A stretch of 64,000 nucleotides of DNA, from positions 677,936 through 741,935 of the forward strand of contig KQ964259.1 in assembly GCA_001566295.1 (NCBI GenBank). The letters run 5' to 3'. The position numbers and the translations under genes are program-made. The notes below the pieces were generated by a model that had not been told where the DNA came from, ran no database searches, and saw nothing but the letters and a program-made list of their open reading frames with translations. The DNA is from Microdochium bolleyi. Taxonomy: Eukaryota; Ascomycota; Sordariomycetes; Xylariales; Microdochiaceae. This document shows positions 53,189 to 63,858 of this stretch, one piece after another (within the stretch, counting starts at the first letter, position 1; each line of letters starts with the position of its first letter).

Positions 53189-55053
53189 ATGTCTCCCTCT
53201 GAATTGGACCGCAAACAGGACCCGGAAGACATCAAAGCTGCTCAGGATCAAGTCGAGGATGTCACTCTTGCAGACCGTCTCCTCGAGCAATGGCCACTGC
53301 TGCGCGACAAGACCTCCGATGAGCGAGCCGCAATCAACAAGCGCCTCCTAAGGAAGCTCGATTGGATTTTTCTACCCTGCATTACAATGATGCTGCTTAT
53401 GAAGTGTGTTTTTGATGTTATCGTTGTCTGTGCGAGTCTGTTTTACCGTCCCAAACAAATGGAAAAGAAAAAGAAAAAAAAACCCGTTTCCTCCTCGTTT
53501 CCCAAGCCCAGTACACAAATGGCAGGCGACCAGTTTCCGTGTATCCAGCGACAAGCCTTCGATGAATATGCTCATGTACTGATGCTTTCACGTCACAGCT
53601 ACCTCGACCGCATCAACGTCTCCAACGCCCGCCTTGCGGGCATGCAAAGAGACCTCGGCATGTCTGACACCGAATGGTCGGCAGGAATTTCTTTGTTCTA
53701 CGTGGGCTACATTATCAGTCAGGGATGTCTCCCACGAGCATGGTCTTGCATTATCTCATTCTAACATTGCCGTACAGGTCCCAGCCAATGTGATTCTTGC
53801 AAAGGGCAACCCTCGTCTCCTACTGCCGCTTTGTATGCTCGGCTGGTCGGTGACGACGATCTGCATGACGGCACTTTCTTCCGGGTGGGGATTCATGCTC
53901 TGCCGCTTCGTTGTCGGCGTGACAGAAGGCCCCTTCGTCCCAGCAGTGTCCCTCATGACCTCCTCTTGGTACACGAAGCATGAATCGCCACTCCGCATGA
54001 GTATCTGGCATGCCGGCAACATCATTTCGAACGTCATTTCTGGACTACTAGCTGCCGCTATCCTGACGACAATGGAGGGCATCCGAGGCCTCCATTCCTG
54101 GCAGGTACGGTTGAGCTTGCAATATTTCGCACTCGCGGTATATGCTAATCAGACTTTGCGACTCTACAGTGGTTTGTCCTCATTGAGGGCATTGTCAGCA
54201 TCGCGGTGGCTCTGGGCTCTTTCTGGTGTATCCCCAAGTGGCCAAACAACACTGGAACATACTTCCTCACCGCTGAGGAGTCGGAAATGGCCCAGTATCG
54301 GATGCAAGTCTCCGGCGGCGGAGTCACAGAAGACGACGAGGGAACCCGTTGGGGTGGTGTCATTCTTGCGGCCAAAGATCCCTTCACCTGGATGTTTGCA
54401 TGCCTCCATTTCTTCGTCATCATCAGCCAATCCTTCAAAGACTTCTTTCCGTCCGTAAGTTACGCTCCTCTCGACAATGACCTGGAATGCGCCTCTCTAA
54501 CATGGGATTGCAGATCCTCCAAACGTTCGGCTTTGACAAGACCGGGACCTACCTGCTCCAGGCGCCCCCGTACCTATTCGCATACGGAGTCTGCATTGCT
54601 GTCTCCTGGTCGAGTGGTCGTCTTCTCGAGCACTGTTACCATATTATCGGCTCCATGGCCGCTGCGCTTGTTGGTGCTGTCATTTTGATTTCCACCCTGG
54701 CACAGGCCCCTCGCTATTTTGGCCTGTTCCTGCTTTGCTCAGGACCTTTCATTGCGCTCAACTTGCACCTGTCGTGGGAAACCACGGTCGTGCCTCGGCC
54801 GCGCACCAAGCGTGCAGCGCTTGTAGCTATCGCCAACGCAGCCAGCAGTGTTACGCACTGGTTCAGTCCCTACTTCTTCCTCACAAAGCAGGCTCCACGG
54901 TATGAGATGGGTGGTGGTATCATCATGGTAGGCTGTGGCGCATCCATCCTGTCGTGTCTCATGCTCAAGTGGTGGGTCAACAAGAAGAACCAGGAGCTTG
55001 AGCGCAGACAGGCAGAGACTGGCGAATACAACGAATGGCGCTATGTTTCTTAA
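53189..55053 (+). CDS. MFS permease, allantoate/nicotinate (Dal5/Tna1-like) family, with a defective second donor
   Basis: Five exons: 53189-53403, 53599-53722, 53778-54104, 54170-54454 and 54514-55053 (496 residues). Anion:cation-symporter hallmarks: RRLLRKLDWIFLPC-type start (here KRLLRKLDWIFLPC), MNYLDRINVSNARLAGM across the first splice, GISLFYVGYIISQVPANVIL, LCRFVVGVTEGPFVPAV and WFVLIEGIVSI. Twelve membrane segments are expected. Substrates of the family are small carboxylates, ureides or vitamins. Intron 2 starts GGATGT instead of GTATGT (53723-53728), yet exon sense resumes exactly after GTACAG at 53777 with a CTAAC branch site; without splicing a TAA follows at 53762-53764. No GT alternative keeps the frame. 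The gene may be impaired, or the base may be a sequencing error. Intron 1 uses a GTGTGT donor. Confidence 0.8.
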
Positions 55054-55876
55054 ACAAGGGCGGAGTCTTGGGAATGATATCGGAGTAAAGAGATGCGGAT
55101 TGCTACGACAATACCACAGTGCTCAGGCACCCAAATAGGCAGCATATCTAGGAGCTCAGCAGTCCAGAAGAATGAGACTTGATGTCAAAATTCAGTCGTG
55201 CAAAAATACCAAGAGTCATGACTGTATTGCTGGTTGAGAAGCAGGTCTCAATATGCTTGATAACATAAAAACTCAGAGTATCCAGCCTCATGTGCTGCAC
55301 GTCGGAGTCTGAACCCTCCCGCAACCAAGACTTCGAAGCGGTTCTTGCCGAGGCCCAGAAAGTGTGATAGTGTACCGACGCAATGGTCGGAAGTCTTCAC
55401 CACAAGACCAGGAGACGGCAGCCAAGGGGAGTCTGAAACAATCCACAGCACAAACTTGAGTGGCAACAACTGGCATTGGACGCCGTCGAGTGGACCGAGT
55501 GCCATGCTTGCGGTAGTTACTGCCGACAACCACAATGAAACTAGAAACCTCTGGGTCGAGCCTCAAAAGTACCGCATCGCGCGACTGACACGAGAAATTC
55601 GGACGCGCTCCGGCTGGGTGGCCGCATGCCGGGCACCAAAACGGAGCCGTCGGGAGCATTCCGATCCGGCTCCGCCCAATTTTGGAAGTTCCGAGGGGCG
55701 GCTGGGTTGTGGGGAAGTTTGGGGTAGGCTGGTGCAACTTCCAGGGGTTCCATAGGGACGCAACAACATCATTCTCTAACCAGCTGCATGACGATTGCCT
55801 CTCCCAAGCATATGTCGGATCACAACCGCGCCACGCGACTCCTTCAGGTCCTCCTCATCACAACAGCCGCCTAAAC
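55054..55876. other. intergenic region, no gene seen
   Basis: About 820 bases between the permease and the lactonase gene, same orientation. It holds the promoter of the lactonase. No conserved ORF was recognised; frames on both strands at 55288-55755 are shadows of each other. Confidence 0.5.
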
Positions 55877-56960
55877 ATGAATTTCTACGCACCGCCACCG
55901 ACCGTCACGGCAGAGCTCTATGTTCGGATCCCCGACTCGCTGCGTTGCATTGGTCAGGAAACGGAATGGCGCGGTGGCTTTGCGTCAAAATTTCAGAACA
56001 TTTTTCTGGAGGGGCCAGTAGCTGACACGGAAGGCAACCTGTTTGTTGTCGACGTACCATACGGACGCATCTTGAAGATCGACAAGACCAAGAATGTGTC
56101 TGTCGCTGGACAGTGGGATGGAGAGCCGAACGGGCTGGTCGGAAATGACGATGGAACTTTGGTCATTACTGACTACAAGCAGGTGAGACAATTTTTCATT
56201 TTATCAGGCTGTGGAGAGCGCGAACTTAGAGTATATCCGATCTCAGAAATGTCTCAAGCCAGGTTGGATGGATGGCCATCTTGAAAGGGGCATACAGCTG
56301 ACGAGTACGCTTTGGCAGGGCATTCTGAGCTTCGATCCAACTACCGGCCAAGTCAAACCAAAACTTACGCGCAAGAACCTTGAGCGCTTCAAAGGTCCGA
56401 ACGATCTGATTTACGACTCGAAAGGCAACCTCTACTTTACAGATCAAGGACAAACCGGCATGACCGATCCCACCGGTCGCGTGTTTCGACTCTCTCCACA
56501 GGGAAAGCTTGACACCCTGGTGGACAACGGTGTCTCTCCCAACGGGCTTGCTTTGTCGATCGATGAGCGCTTCTTGTACGTCGCTATGACTCGAGCAAAT
56601 CAGGTCTGGCGTTTGCCAGTATTCCACGAGGACGGGACCACAAGCAAGGTTGGCGTCTTCTTTCAGTCCTTTGGCAACGCCGGGCCAGATGGACTAGCGG
56701 TCGACGAAGAGGGCAACCTGTTCATATGCCACCCGAGCCTGGGGTCGGTATTCGTCGTAGATACACACGGTGTGCCCAAGGCTCGGATCGTGAGCGGGAC
56801 AAAAGGGATGAACTTGACCAATTGTTGCTTCGGCGGCCCAGAGCACAAGACACTTTTCATCACGGACAGCCTAGAAGGCAACGTGCAAAAGGTCGAGTGG
56901 CATTGTCGTGGGGCAGTGAAAGCTCCCACAATTAACCAGTGGCAGAAGCCCGGTCCGTAG
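55877..56960 (+). CDS. SMP-30/gluconolactonase-type lactonase
   Basis: Two exons, 55877-56182 and 56319-56960 (315 residues), with a 136-base GTGAGA...GGCAG intron. The six-bladed propeller of the SMP-30/gluconolactonase/LRE family is indicated by EGPVADTEGNLFVVDVPYGR near residue 48 (metal Glu), GEPNGLVGNDDGTLVITDYK near residue 83, FKGPNDLIYDSKGNLYFTDQ near residue 127 (Asn and Asp ligands), NGVSPNGLALSIDERFLYVA near residue 166, and GPDGLAVDEEGNLFICHP near residue 215. It would open an aldonolactone or related lactone in a metal-dependent way. There is no signal peptide. It lies between two MFS genes and 6.6 kb from the aldolase, which supports a sugar-acid pathway. Confidence 0.87.
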
Positions 56961-57690
56961 ACTTTGCTTTGTACAGAATATAAGCATATCTCAGCCACAT
57001 CAGCTCTATGTTTCGCAGCCGAGATGTTACGTCAATGGCAAGAGAACGGTGCTGGGCTATTGGAAGGCCTCGGATCTGGTTGTAAGCACAGGGATTATCA
57101 GCTCTCAGTCTGCTGGCCCTTGGCAGTCATTATGACTTGGAACGCCTGCAGTTACGAATTTGCCATGACTCGTTTTCCATCTGTGGCCCTTGTCTTCTTA
57201 CCAAAGCGGCCCCCCTCCGAGTCCTCCGGACCTGAGCCGCTGCAGGGGTTGCCGAGACTTGAAGCCCAAGCTTTGCGGGGCCCCCGGACTTCCTCCGAGT
57301 TTGCCACTGCAAGGCCAAGCATTGTCAAGCTTCTCCGCCTTCTCCAGGATACTGGTTGTTCGCCGCGGCCCACACAGCCCAAACAATTTTACCGGGGACC
57401 AGTTGCGGGCACAATGCCAGCCCGTGCTTTGCACAAGCAAGGACAATACGATCGGCAATTGTTTTTCTAACCGCGTTGGAGTCTCTGCGAGGGGAGCAGG
57501 CGCACCTCTCCGACCGCTTGTTTCTCAACTGAAAGCATAAATGGCCCACGATCCTGCTGCCAAAACCATTACATCCGCAGGACTGTAGCATCGGCTCATT
57601 GCGTCGCGCATATCAAATGATCAAATTTGTTAACACAATTCTGTCAATCCTGCTGAAACAGACACGTCAGACTGCGAATCGTTGCCCAGC
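56961..57690. other. intergenic region, promoter of sugar porter
   Basis: About 730 bases between same-strand genes. The part 57190-57400 is rich in CCTCCGAGTCCTCCGGACC-like CGG/CCG motifs: CCTCCGAG occurs twice and TCCGGA once. These could be Zn2Cys6 binding half-sites, but no defined pair stands out. No gene was recognised. Confidence 0.5.
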
Positions 57691-59511
57691 ATGGCGCGGC
57701 CCAACATGATCAAGGCCACCAAACAGGCCATCAAGGACAGCCCCAGAGAGATCTTCAACTGGTACCTGCTCATGTGTACTTGCATCTGGAGTTTCTCTGG
57801 TGTCGCCAAGGGTTTCGATGAAGGTATATTTTGACTCCGTGTGACAGTCGACTGCAACGTGCCCAGCTTAACACTCGACCCTTTCCTGTGCAGGAAACAT
57901 TGCATCACTCGTCATCATGGATGTATTCAAATCACGATTCGGCATTGCCAACCAGACCGAGATGGAATACGCCAACACCAAGGGCTGGATCGTCGCCATC
58001 GCTACGGCGGGTGCTGTCTTTGGGTGTCTGGCCTGTGTGTGGATCACACAAAGGCTTGGTCGGACATATACATTTCAGCTTTTCACAGTTGTCTACATTG
58101 CCGGTGTTCTCGGCCAGGCTTTCAGCAACGGCAATCTCGGAGCCCTTTACGCCACGCGCGTGGTTGCGGGTATCGGTATTGGTGCCACGACCGTCCTACC
58201 ATCGATCTACATAGCTGAGGTATGGCACTGGCGACGAAATTGCAGATCCTTGCGAGCAGAATGGCTTACAGTTGGTTGCTCGTTGGTGGACAGATTTCGC
58301 CTCAGCCGATTCGCGGTCTTTTGACCCTCCAGTATACTTGTTGTCAACAACTCGGTGTCGTCTTTGGTTTTTTCTTCAACTACGGAGTCACCCAATACCA
58401 TGCCAATACAGACCTGCAATGGCAACTGCCCACTGCTCTCCAGGTTCTGCCTGCCGTCATCTGGGGAGTTGCGTCATTCTTTACTCCTGAAACGCCGCGC
58501 TTCCTCCTCAGCCAAGGCAAGCGAACTGAGGCTCTGGCAACTCTTTGCCGCTTCCGCAACCTTCCTGAAGGCCATCCTTACGTCCAGTCTGAGTTTCAGG
58601 GCATCGAGACCCAGCTGGATGTGGAGGTAGAGGTGGTGGCAGGGGCCTCCACCCTTGACTTGGTTAAGGAGACTTTCGCCGACCTCTCGAACCGCCGCCG
58701 CTTCATGCTCATGTTTACCTGTCACGTCCTTGGGCAATTTAGCGGGGCCAACGCTATTACCCAGTATAGTCCGACCATTTTTGGCTATCTGGGGATCGTG
58801 GGCACGGAGTCGCGATTTCTGGCAACCGGCCTGTACGCGGTTGTCAAGTTCGTGTCGGTGCTGCTGTTCTCAATCTTTGTGATTGACTTTATCGGCCGCA
58901 GACGTTCTCTGATGACTGGGATCTCCCTTCAGATTATCACGCTCGCGTTCGTGGGTGCGTATTTGCGGGCGACAACCGGCATGTCCGTTGCGGCAATTGA
59001 GGCGTCGGCCACCACCATGGCAGCATCCTGCGCAGCCATTGTCGCAATCTACATTCACGCCCTGGCTTGGTCGATTGGTTGGTTCTCAATCCCTTACCTT
59101 CTCTCGGCCGAAGTCTTTCCCATACGCATCCGCTCCCTCAACGTCTCAGTCCTCATGGCTGTCCACTGGGCCATGTACTTCGGCTGCTCGCGCGCAATGC
59201 CTTCCCTGCTCGCGGCCACGAACCGCTACGGCGCCTTCTTCTTTTTCATGGGCATCTGCTGTTTTTCGCTTGTTTACGTCTTCCTCGCGCTGCCCGAGAC
59301 CTCGGGACGGTCTTTGGAGAGCATGGACAAGCTGTTTGATCAGTCGTGGTACAAGGTGCACAAATACGCGTACCCTACGGCCGAAGATCTCAAGCCTGCC
59401 ACTCGAAGAGAGTACGAGCCTGATGTAAAGAACATTGAGGAGATGGGGCAGGCAAACCACAATGAGCAGGCTGGAGTGGTGCCAGGGCAGCAGCAGGCGA
59501 GCAAGGCTTGA
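57691..59511 (+). CDS. MFS sugar porter
   Basis: Three exons: 57691-57823, 57894-58219 and 58294-59511 (558 residues). Sugar-porter hallmarks: FSGVAKGFDEGNIASLVIM across the first splice, ITQRLGRTYTF after TM2, LPSIYIAEISPQPIRG across the second splice (PESPR-equivalent downstream is PETPRFLLSQGK), GQFSGANAITQYSP in TM7, DFIGRRRSL, and PETSGRSLESMD after TM12. Twelve membrane segments are evident. The tail is hydrophilic and ends GQQQASKA. The second intron was set to 74 bases (58220-58293) because only that joins IAE to ISPQPIRG. The substrate is a sugar or related polyol/aldonate; the exact one is unknown. It converges on regulator 5. Confidence 0.9.
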
Positions 59512-59647
59512 GTATTGCGCAGCGGCTCTAACGCGTCAGGGACCCAGGCCACGTATGCACCCCATTAGGAGTAGTGAGAGAACACGAGCTAGATACCTCA
59601 ACTCCTAGGTAGAATCTTCCCGGCTATCGTAGAAGCTCTAGTTCAGG

Positions 59648-61929
59648 CTATAGTCCAGGAAAAGAGCCCGTTAAGATACTCGTCAGTGATAAGGAGACCG
59701 GGGTCCTAGGCGTGGTTTCGTCCGCGGCATCCATATACCAGGGGCCTCCTATAGAACCAGGGCCGTACTCCAGCAGTCCCATCAAGCTCATGTCCAGCAA
59801 ATCATCCTGTGGTGGCTCTGTGCCACCGCCTGGGCTGACCACCTGCAGGATACCCTGCCTAATCTCTGTGACGCACGGCCAGACGCCTTCGATGGCCTGC
59901 ATAGCGCTCAAGAGCTGGCCGAGCGGCTGAGCAATGTCCTTGTCGTCCCATGACGACCTTTCCAAATACCGCTTTAAGAGCACCACGCCCGCCGCCGCCG
60001 ATAGAGTGTGGACGAAGTCGAGAGGCAGCAATTCGAGGCGGTAGTACTTCTCGTAACTTCGAATCAGCCGCATGATTGCGGCGAGCGAGCCATAGCAGAC
60101 GTCGAGGTCCTCACTGTTCCGCACGCTGTCGTCATCAATATGCTGGCGAGGCGGCCGGTGCAAGATGATCATGCCCGTGTGGAACAGCATGTGTAGATGG
60201 AGTACGTAGGGCGGGACCTGGCCGACCGTCCACTGGCTCCAGTGCAACTTCTGCGGTAGCATGGCCGCCCATTTGGCCAGCGACGTGTGGATGCGCTGCG
60301 CCGTCACCGCAAATACCTCCGTGTCAGACCGGAGCAGCCGGTACTCAAAGACCTCAGTGATCATGCTGTGGAAGATTTTGGCGAGCTCGACTTGGTGGAT
60401 GAAGCAGAGAACGAGGCATACGCCGTCCTCGAAAGCCGTAGCCGATGTCCCTGGCCTCACGTACTCGTCGAGTAGGCTCTCCCACTCGGGCGGGTAGGGG
60501 ATACGGATGGTGTTCTTGACGTCTGCCGCGTGCGGGTAGAGCGCGGGAGGGCGGCCAAAGTACAGGCTAAGCTGCTTATCGACGACGAAGGCGGCCCAGT
60601 AGACCCGTCGCAGCACCTCGCGGTCTATCGATGAGTCTTCCTTGTTCTTCCAATTGTTTGGATCTAGGTGTAGTCCCATCTCGTATGTCAGCCTGCACGC
60701 CATGCCGCAGAACAGCCACCCCTTTGACCCGCGACCCTGGCCTATCTCCATTTGGCCCAGCACGAGCAGCGACTGCAACGTGGTAAGCTCTGGGAGTTCG
60801 AGAGACTGGTATAGCAGGTGTTCGGCATGCTTGGCGAACAAAGATGACATGGAGGCGTGGGAGGGGTCCTGGGATATCAGTGCGCCCATAGAACAAATGG
60901 TATATAGCAGAGTATCCGAGTAGTAAGGGCCTGCGCCTGCAGCGTAGTCTCTCAGGAAGTACTCGCGGTAGATGCACATGTTGTACTCGTAGACGTTCTG
61001 GAAAAATATGGCCATAAGGCAACGGCACACGTCGCCATGAGGCTTGTGGGGAAAGACGGCCGAGAGCTCCATCGTCCCATGAGTGGTTGCCGTAGCCGGC
61101 GTACCGAGCTGCGGCAGTGAGTTGCCCGCCCCGGCAGCACGGGGCGCCGTCTCAGACAGTTGTATCTGGAAAAGAGAGGTGCCGCCGTAGAACTGGGATG
61201 ATTTCCTCGTGCAGAGCTTCCGCATGCGACACTCGCGAGCTCTGGCGCGAACCAGATCACCGGTTGTCGACGACGGTGTTGGTGAGTTGGAGCTGACTGA
61301 TGACGGTGCCCCTTGGATAGGCACCGCGGCAGAGACTGGGGCTGGCTGTCCACTGAGACTGAACGTTTCTTGGAGGCCGGGCCGGACTGGTTGCGGGACT
61401 GGTTGCTGGGTCTCACCAACGGAATTGGCGGCGAAGTCGGCCAGAAGCTCGGTCCTGGACGACTCAGTGGACTCGGCCAGCTTCTGAATAAACGACTGGA
61501 GAGATTCAACCTGGGTCTGGAGCGCTTCAATGTGCCGTCTTGCGACCGGCCTAAGACGACGAAGCATCCGTATGAGATCAGTACACTTCGCTTTGATAGC
61601 ATCACATGTACGCACCGCTGCCTTTCCCCTCGCGAAGGAGAGGAACAGTGGGCACCAGCCGAAGTGCATTTGGAACATGGTATACGTCTGTCACATTTGA
61701 TCTACCGAGACGCGCGCCAAGGATGGGGTCAGTCATATGCGCAGAAGCAGCGTGAGGAGCTTGCTGGGGTTGCGGCGTCTGGTGTACCTTGCGCTTGCGA
61801 CATCTCTCGCATCTAACTTGGTGTCAGCAAGAAGAGACAAGGACTTTGGCCGCTGGTGAAGGCCCATCCCCTGGCAGCCGGGCAAGTGGTGGCTGCTTAC
61901 GATATGCTGGTCAATTCCCCATCCGCCAT
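59648..61929 (-). CDS. Zn2Cys6 transcription factor (regulator 5)
   Basis: Four minus-strand exons: 61929-61901, 61812-61788, 61701-61616 and 61550-59648 (680 residues). Two tiny exons (29 and 25 bases) encode MADGELTSIS and CERCRKRK. Cluster cysteines are residues 11, 14, 21, 27, 30 and 37 (CERCRKRKIKCDRRIPC, then CTSAGAHC). The next splice gives RQRPVARRHIEALQTQVESL, a predicted coiled coil. The middle-homology domain contains FFQNVYEYNMCIYREYFLRD near residue 210, LPELTTLQSLLVLGQMEIG and LRRVYWAAFVVDKQLSLYFGRP. It diverges from the telomere-truncated MFS gene over 673 bases. With that partner broken, the regulator may have lost its local target. Confidence 0.86.
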
Positions 61930-62602
61930 CGAATATGCCTGCTGCGGCCTGGGGGGCTTCTTCCAAGGGCTGAGTCGAGGCCCCAATGCGGGTAATTGTA
62001 CCAAAAGATAGACGTTGAACACGGCAGGCCGGGAGGAGTGTGCGCGCCGTGATAGGAAAGACTCCCGTCCGTGATGACTGTCCACTCTGACGACGACGGC
62101 GACCGATAAGGCAGGCCGCAAATCCCTATCAGCTTTGCTCGGAGCCCAATCTCGTTAGCTGCGCTAGTTGACGGACTCTTGGCTTCCGTCTTATCCATCG
62201 CTCTCTCAGCTGGGGGCCCCACTGCCGTGTTATCTGCTAACTCATGTCAGGTACCAGCAGACTGGCTAGCTTCTCGACCCCAGAAACCCCATTTGAATGG
62301 GCTCTTGAAAGAAACGTAGTTTGGTGTCTTGTCGTGGACCCGAGCCGGGGATTTGGTTGAGTCTGGGGTGAGTCGGCAAGCCGAACGCCTCTAATGACAC
62401 TATCGCACACACCGATCCACCTCAGCTTCGAGGTACTCTCCATCTCAGCCCCAGCCTCTGTATAAGACTGTCCAGGTCGCACCTCGTCTGCCCCTACAAG
62501 ATCTCGTGCCAGATAAGCCAGTGCTCTAAACTGCTCCAACCTTTCTTCTTTTCACCAAGACTGCGAGTGGCTCGACAGTCTCTTGACACATCGACATCTC
62601 CA
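61930..62602. promoter_or_regulatory. divergent promoter: regulator 5 / truncated MFS, with TATA and CGG-N4-CCG
   Basis: A 673-base shared region. TATAAGA lies at 62461-62467, about 140 bases before the MFS ATG. The palindrome TCGGCAAGCCGA (62373-62384) holds an inverted CGG-N4-CCG pair, a candidate site for a Zn2Cys6 dimer. Binding is inference. Confidence 0.5.
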
Positions 62603-63858
62603 ATGGCGACCGACGAGAAGTTCGTGGCTGACCCCGAGCTGGCAGCTGAGGTGCCAGCTGGTGAAGCCAAGCTGGGCACCCAGGATGATGCTGATAGCGA
62701 GTCTGCGGCCAACGTCGTGGCCGTCGATGCCGCGCTGCAGAAGCGGATCGTGCGCAAGCTCGACATCCGTATGGCACCTCTTTTCTGCGCCCTCTACTTC
62801 TTCTCGTACCTGGATCGCAGCAACATCGGCAATGCGGCGGTAGCCGGGCTAAACGACCAACTCAAGCTGTCAGGCGCGCAGTACAGCACAGCCGTGAGCG
62901 TCTTTTTCGCCACGTACGTCCTCAGCATGGTGCCGTTGGTGCTGCTGTTGCGTAAGATCAAGACGCACCGCGCCATCACCGTCATGGCTGCCGCCTGGTC
63001 GATTGTCACGATTGGCACGGCGTTTGTGCGCTCCTACGAGTCCCTAGTAGCCTGCCGCCTGATTCTCGGCCTTTGCGAGGGCGGCTTCTTCCCCTGCATC
63101 AGCTTGTACATCACCATGGTCTACAACCGCGAGGAGCAGGGCATCCGCTTCGCCTACCTCTTTGCCGCCACGGCTTTCTCGGGGATGTTTGGAGGCCTCA
63201 TCGCGACTGGCATTACCCGCATCGGCCAGGCGGCCGGGCTCCTTCCGTGGAGCTGGCTCTACATAATCGAGGGCATCATCTCACTGGCGGTCGTCCCGTG
63301 GGCTTGGTACGGCCTGCCAGAATACGTCGCAAAGGCCAGATGGTGGACTCCAGAGGAGAGACAGGCCATGGAGCTCGGCGAGGGCATGCGCCGCGAGTAC
63401 ATGGGCGAGGAAGAGTTTGATTGGACCCAGGTGCAGTCTGCGCTCAAGGACTGGCGGCTGTACACAGGGTAAGTACCTCCTTCACGACCCTGGCTTTCGA
63501 GTGACCAACCGAGGTTCTGTTCTGTGCCTGACCAAGCTGGCGTGACAGTGCTCTTATCCAGTTTTTCCAGGACATCATCCTGTACGGCTTCAGCACCTTC
63601 CTACCCTCCATTCTCCGCAACGGCCTGGGCTACTCGACGCTCGAGGCGCAGTACCTCAGTGTGCCGGTCTACTTCCTGGGCGGCGTGGCCTTTTTCGTCG
63701 GTGCCCATATCGGCGACAAGTGGGGGTTCCGCGGCACTACGCTTCTGGTTCTCGACATCTTCGCTATCGTCGGCTACGCACTGCTGGCTACGGTCGACAA
63801 CAGTGGCGTCAAGTACATGGCGTGCTACCTCATTGCCCTGCCACTGTACTGCGGCCCA
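62603..63858 (+). pseudogene. MFS permease (allantoate/Tna1-like family), 3'-truncated by the telomere
   Basis: Two exons, 62603-63468 and 63549-63858, give 392 residues before the telomere. Family hallmarks: VRKLDIRMAPLFCALYFFSYLD at residue 50 (split here for brevity), RSNIGNAAVAGL, LGLCEGGFFPCISLY, SGMFGGLIATGI and WSWLYIIEGII, then after the splice YTGALIQFFQDIILYGFSTF. The last gene codons read YCGP; relatives continue about 100 residues further through the last three to four helices. From 63859 the frame runs into GGGTCA/GGGTTA repeats and stays open (Gly-Ser/Gly-Leu) to the end of the window, with no stop codon and no terminator. A functional full-length permease cannot be made from this copy. 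The promoter and TATA box appear intact. Confidence 0.87.
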
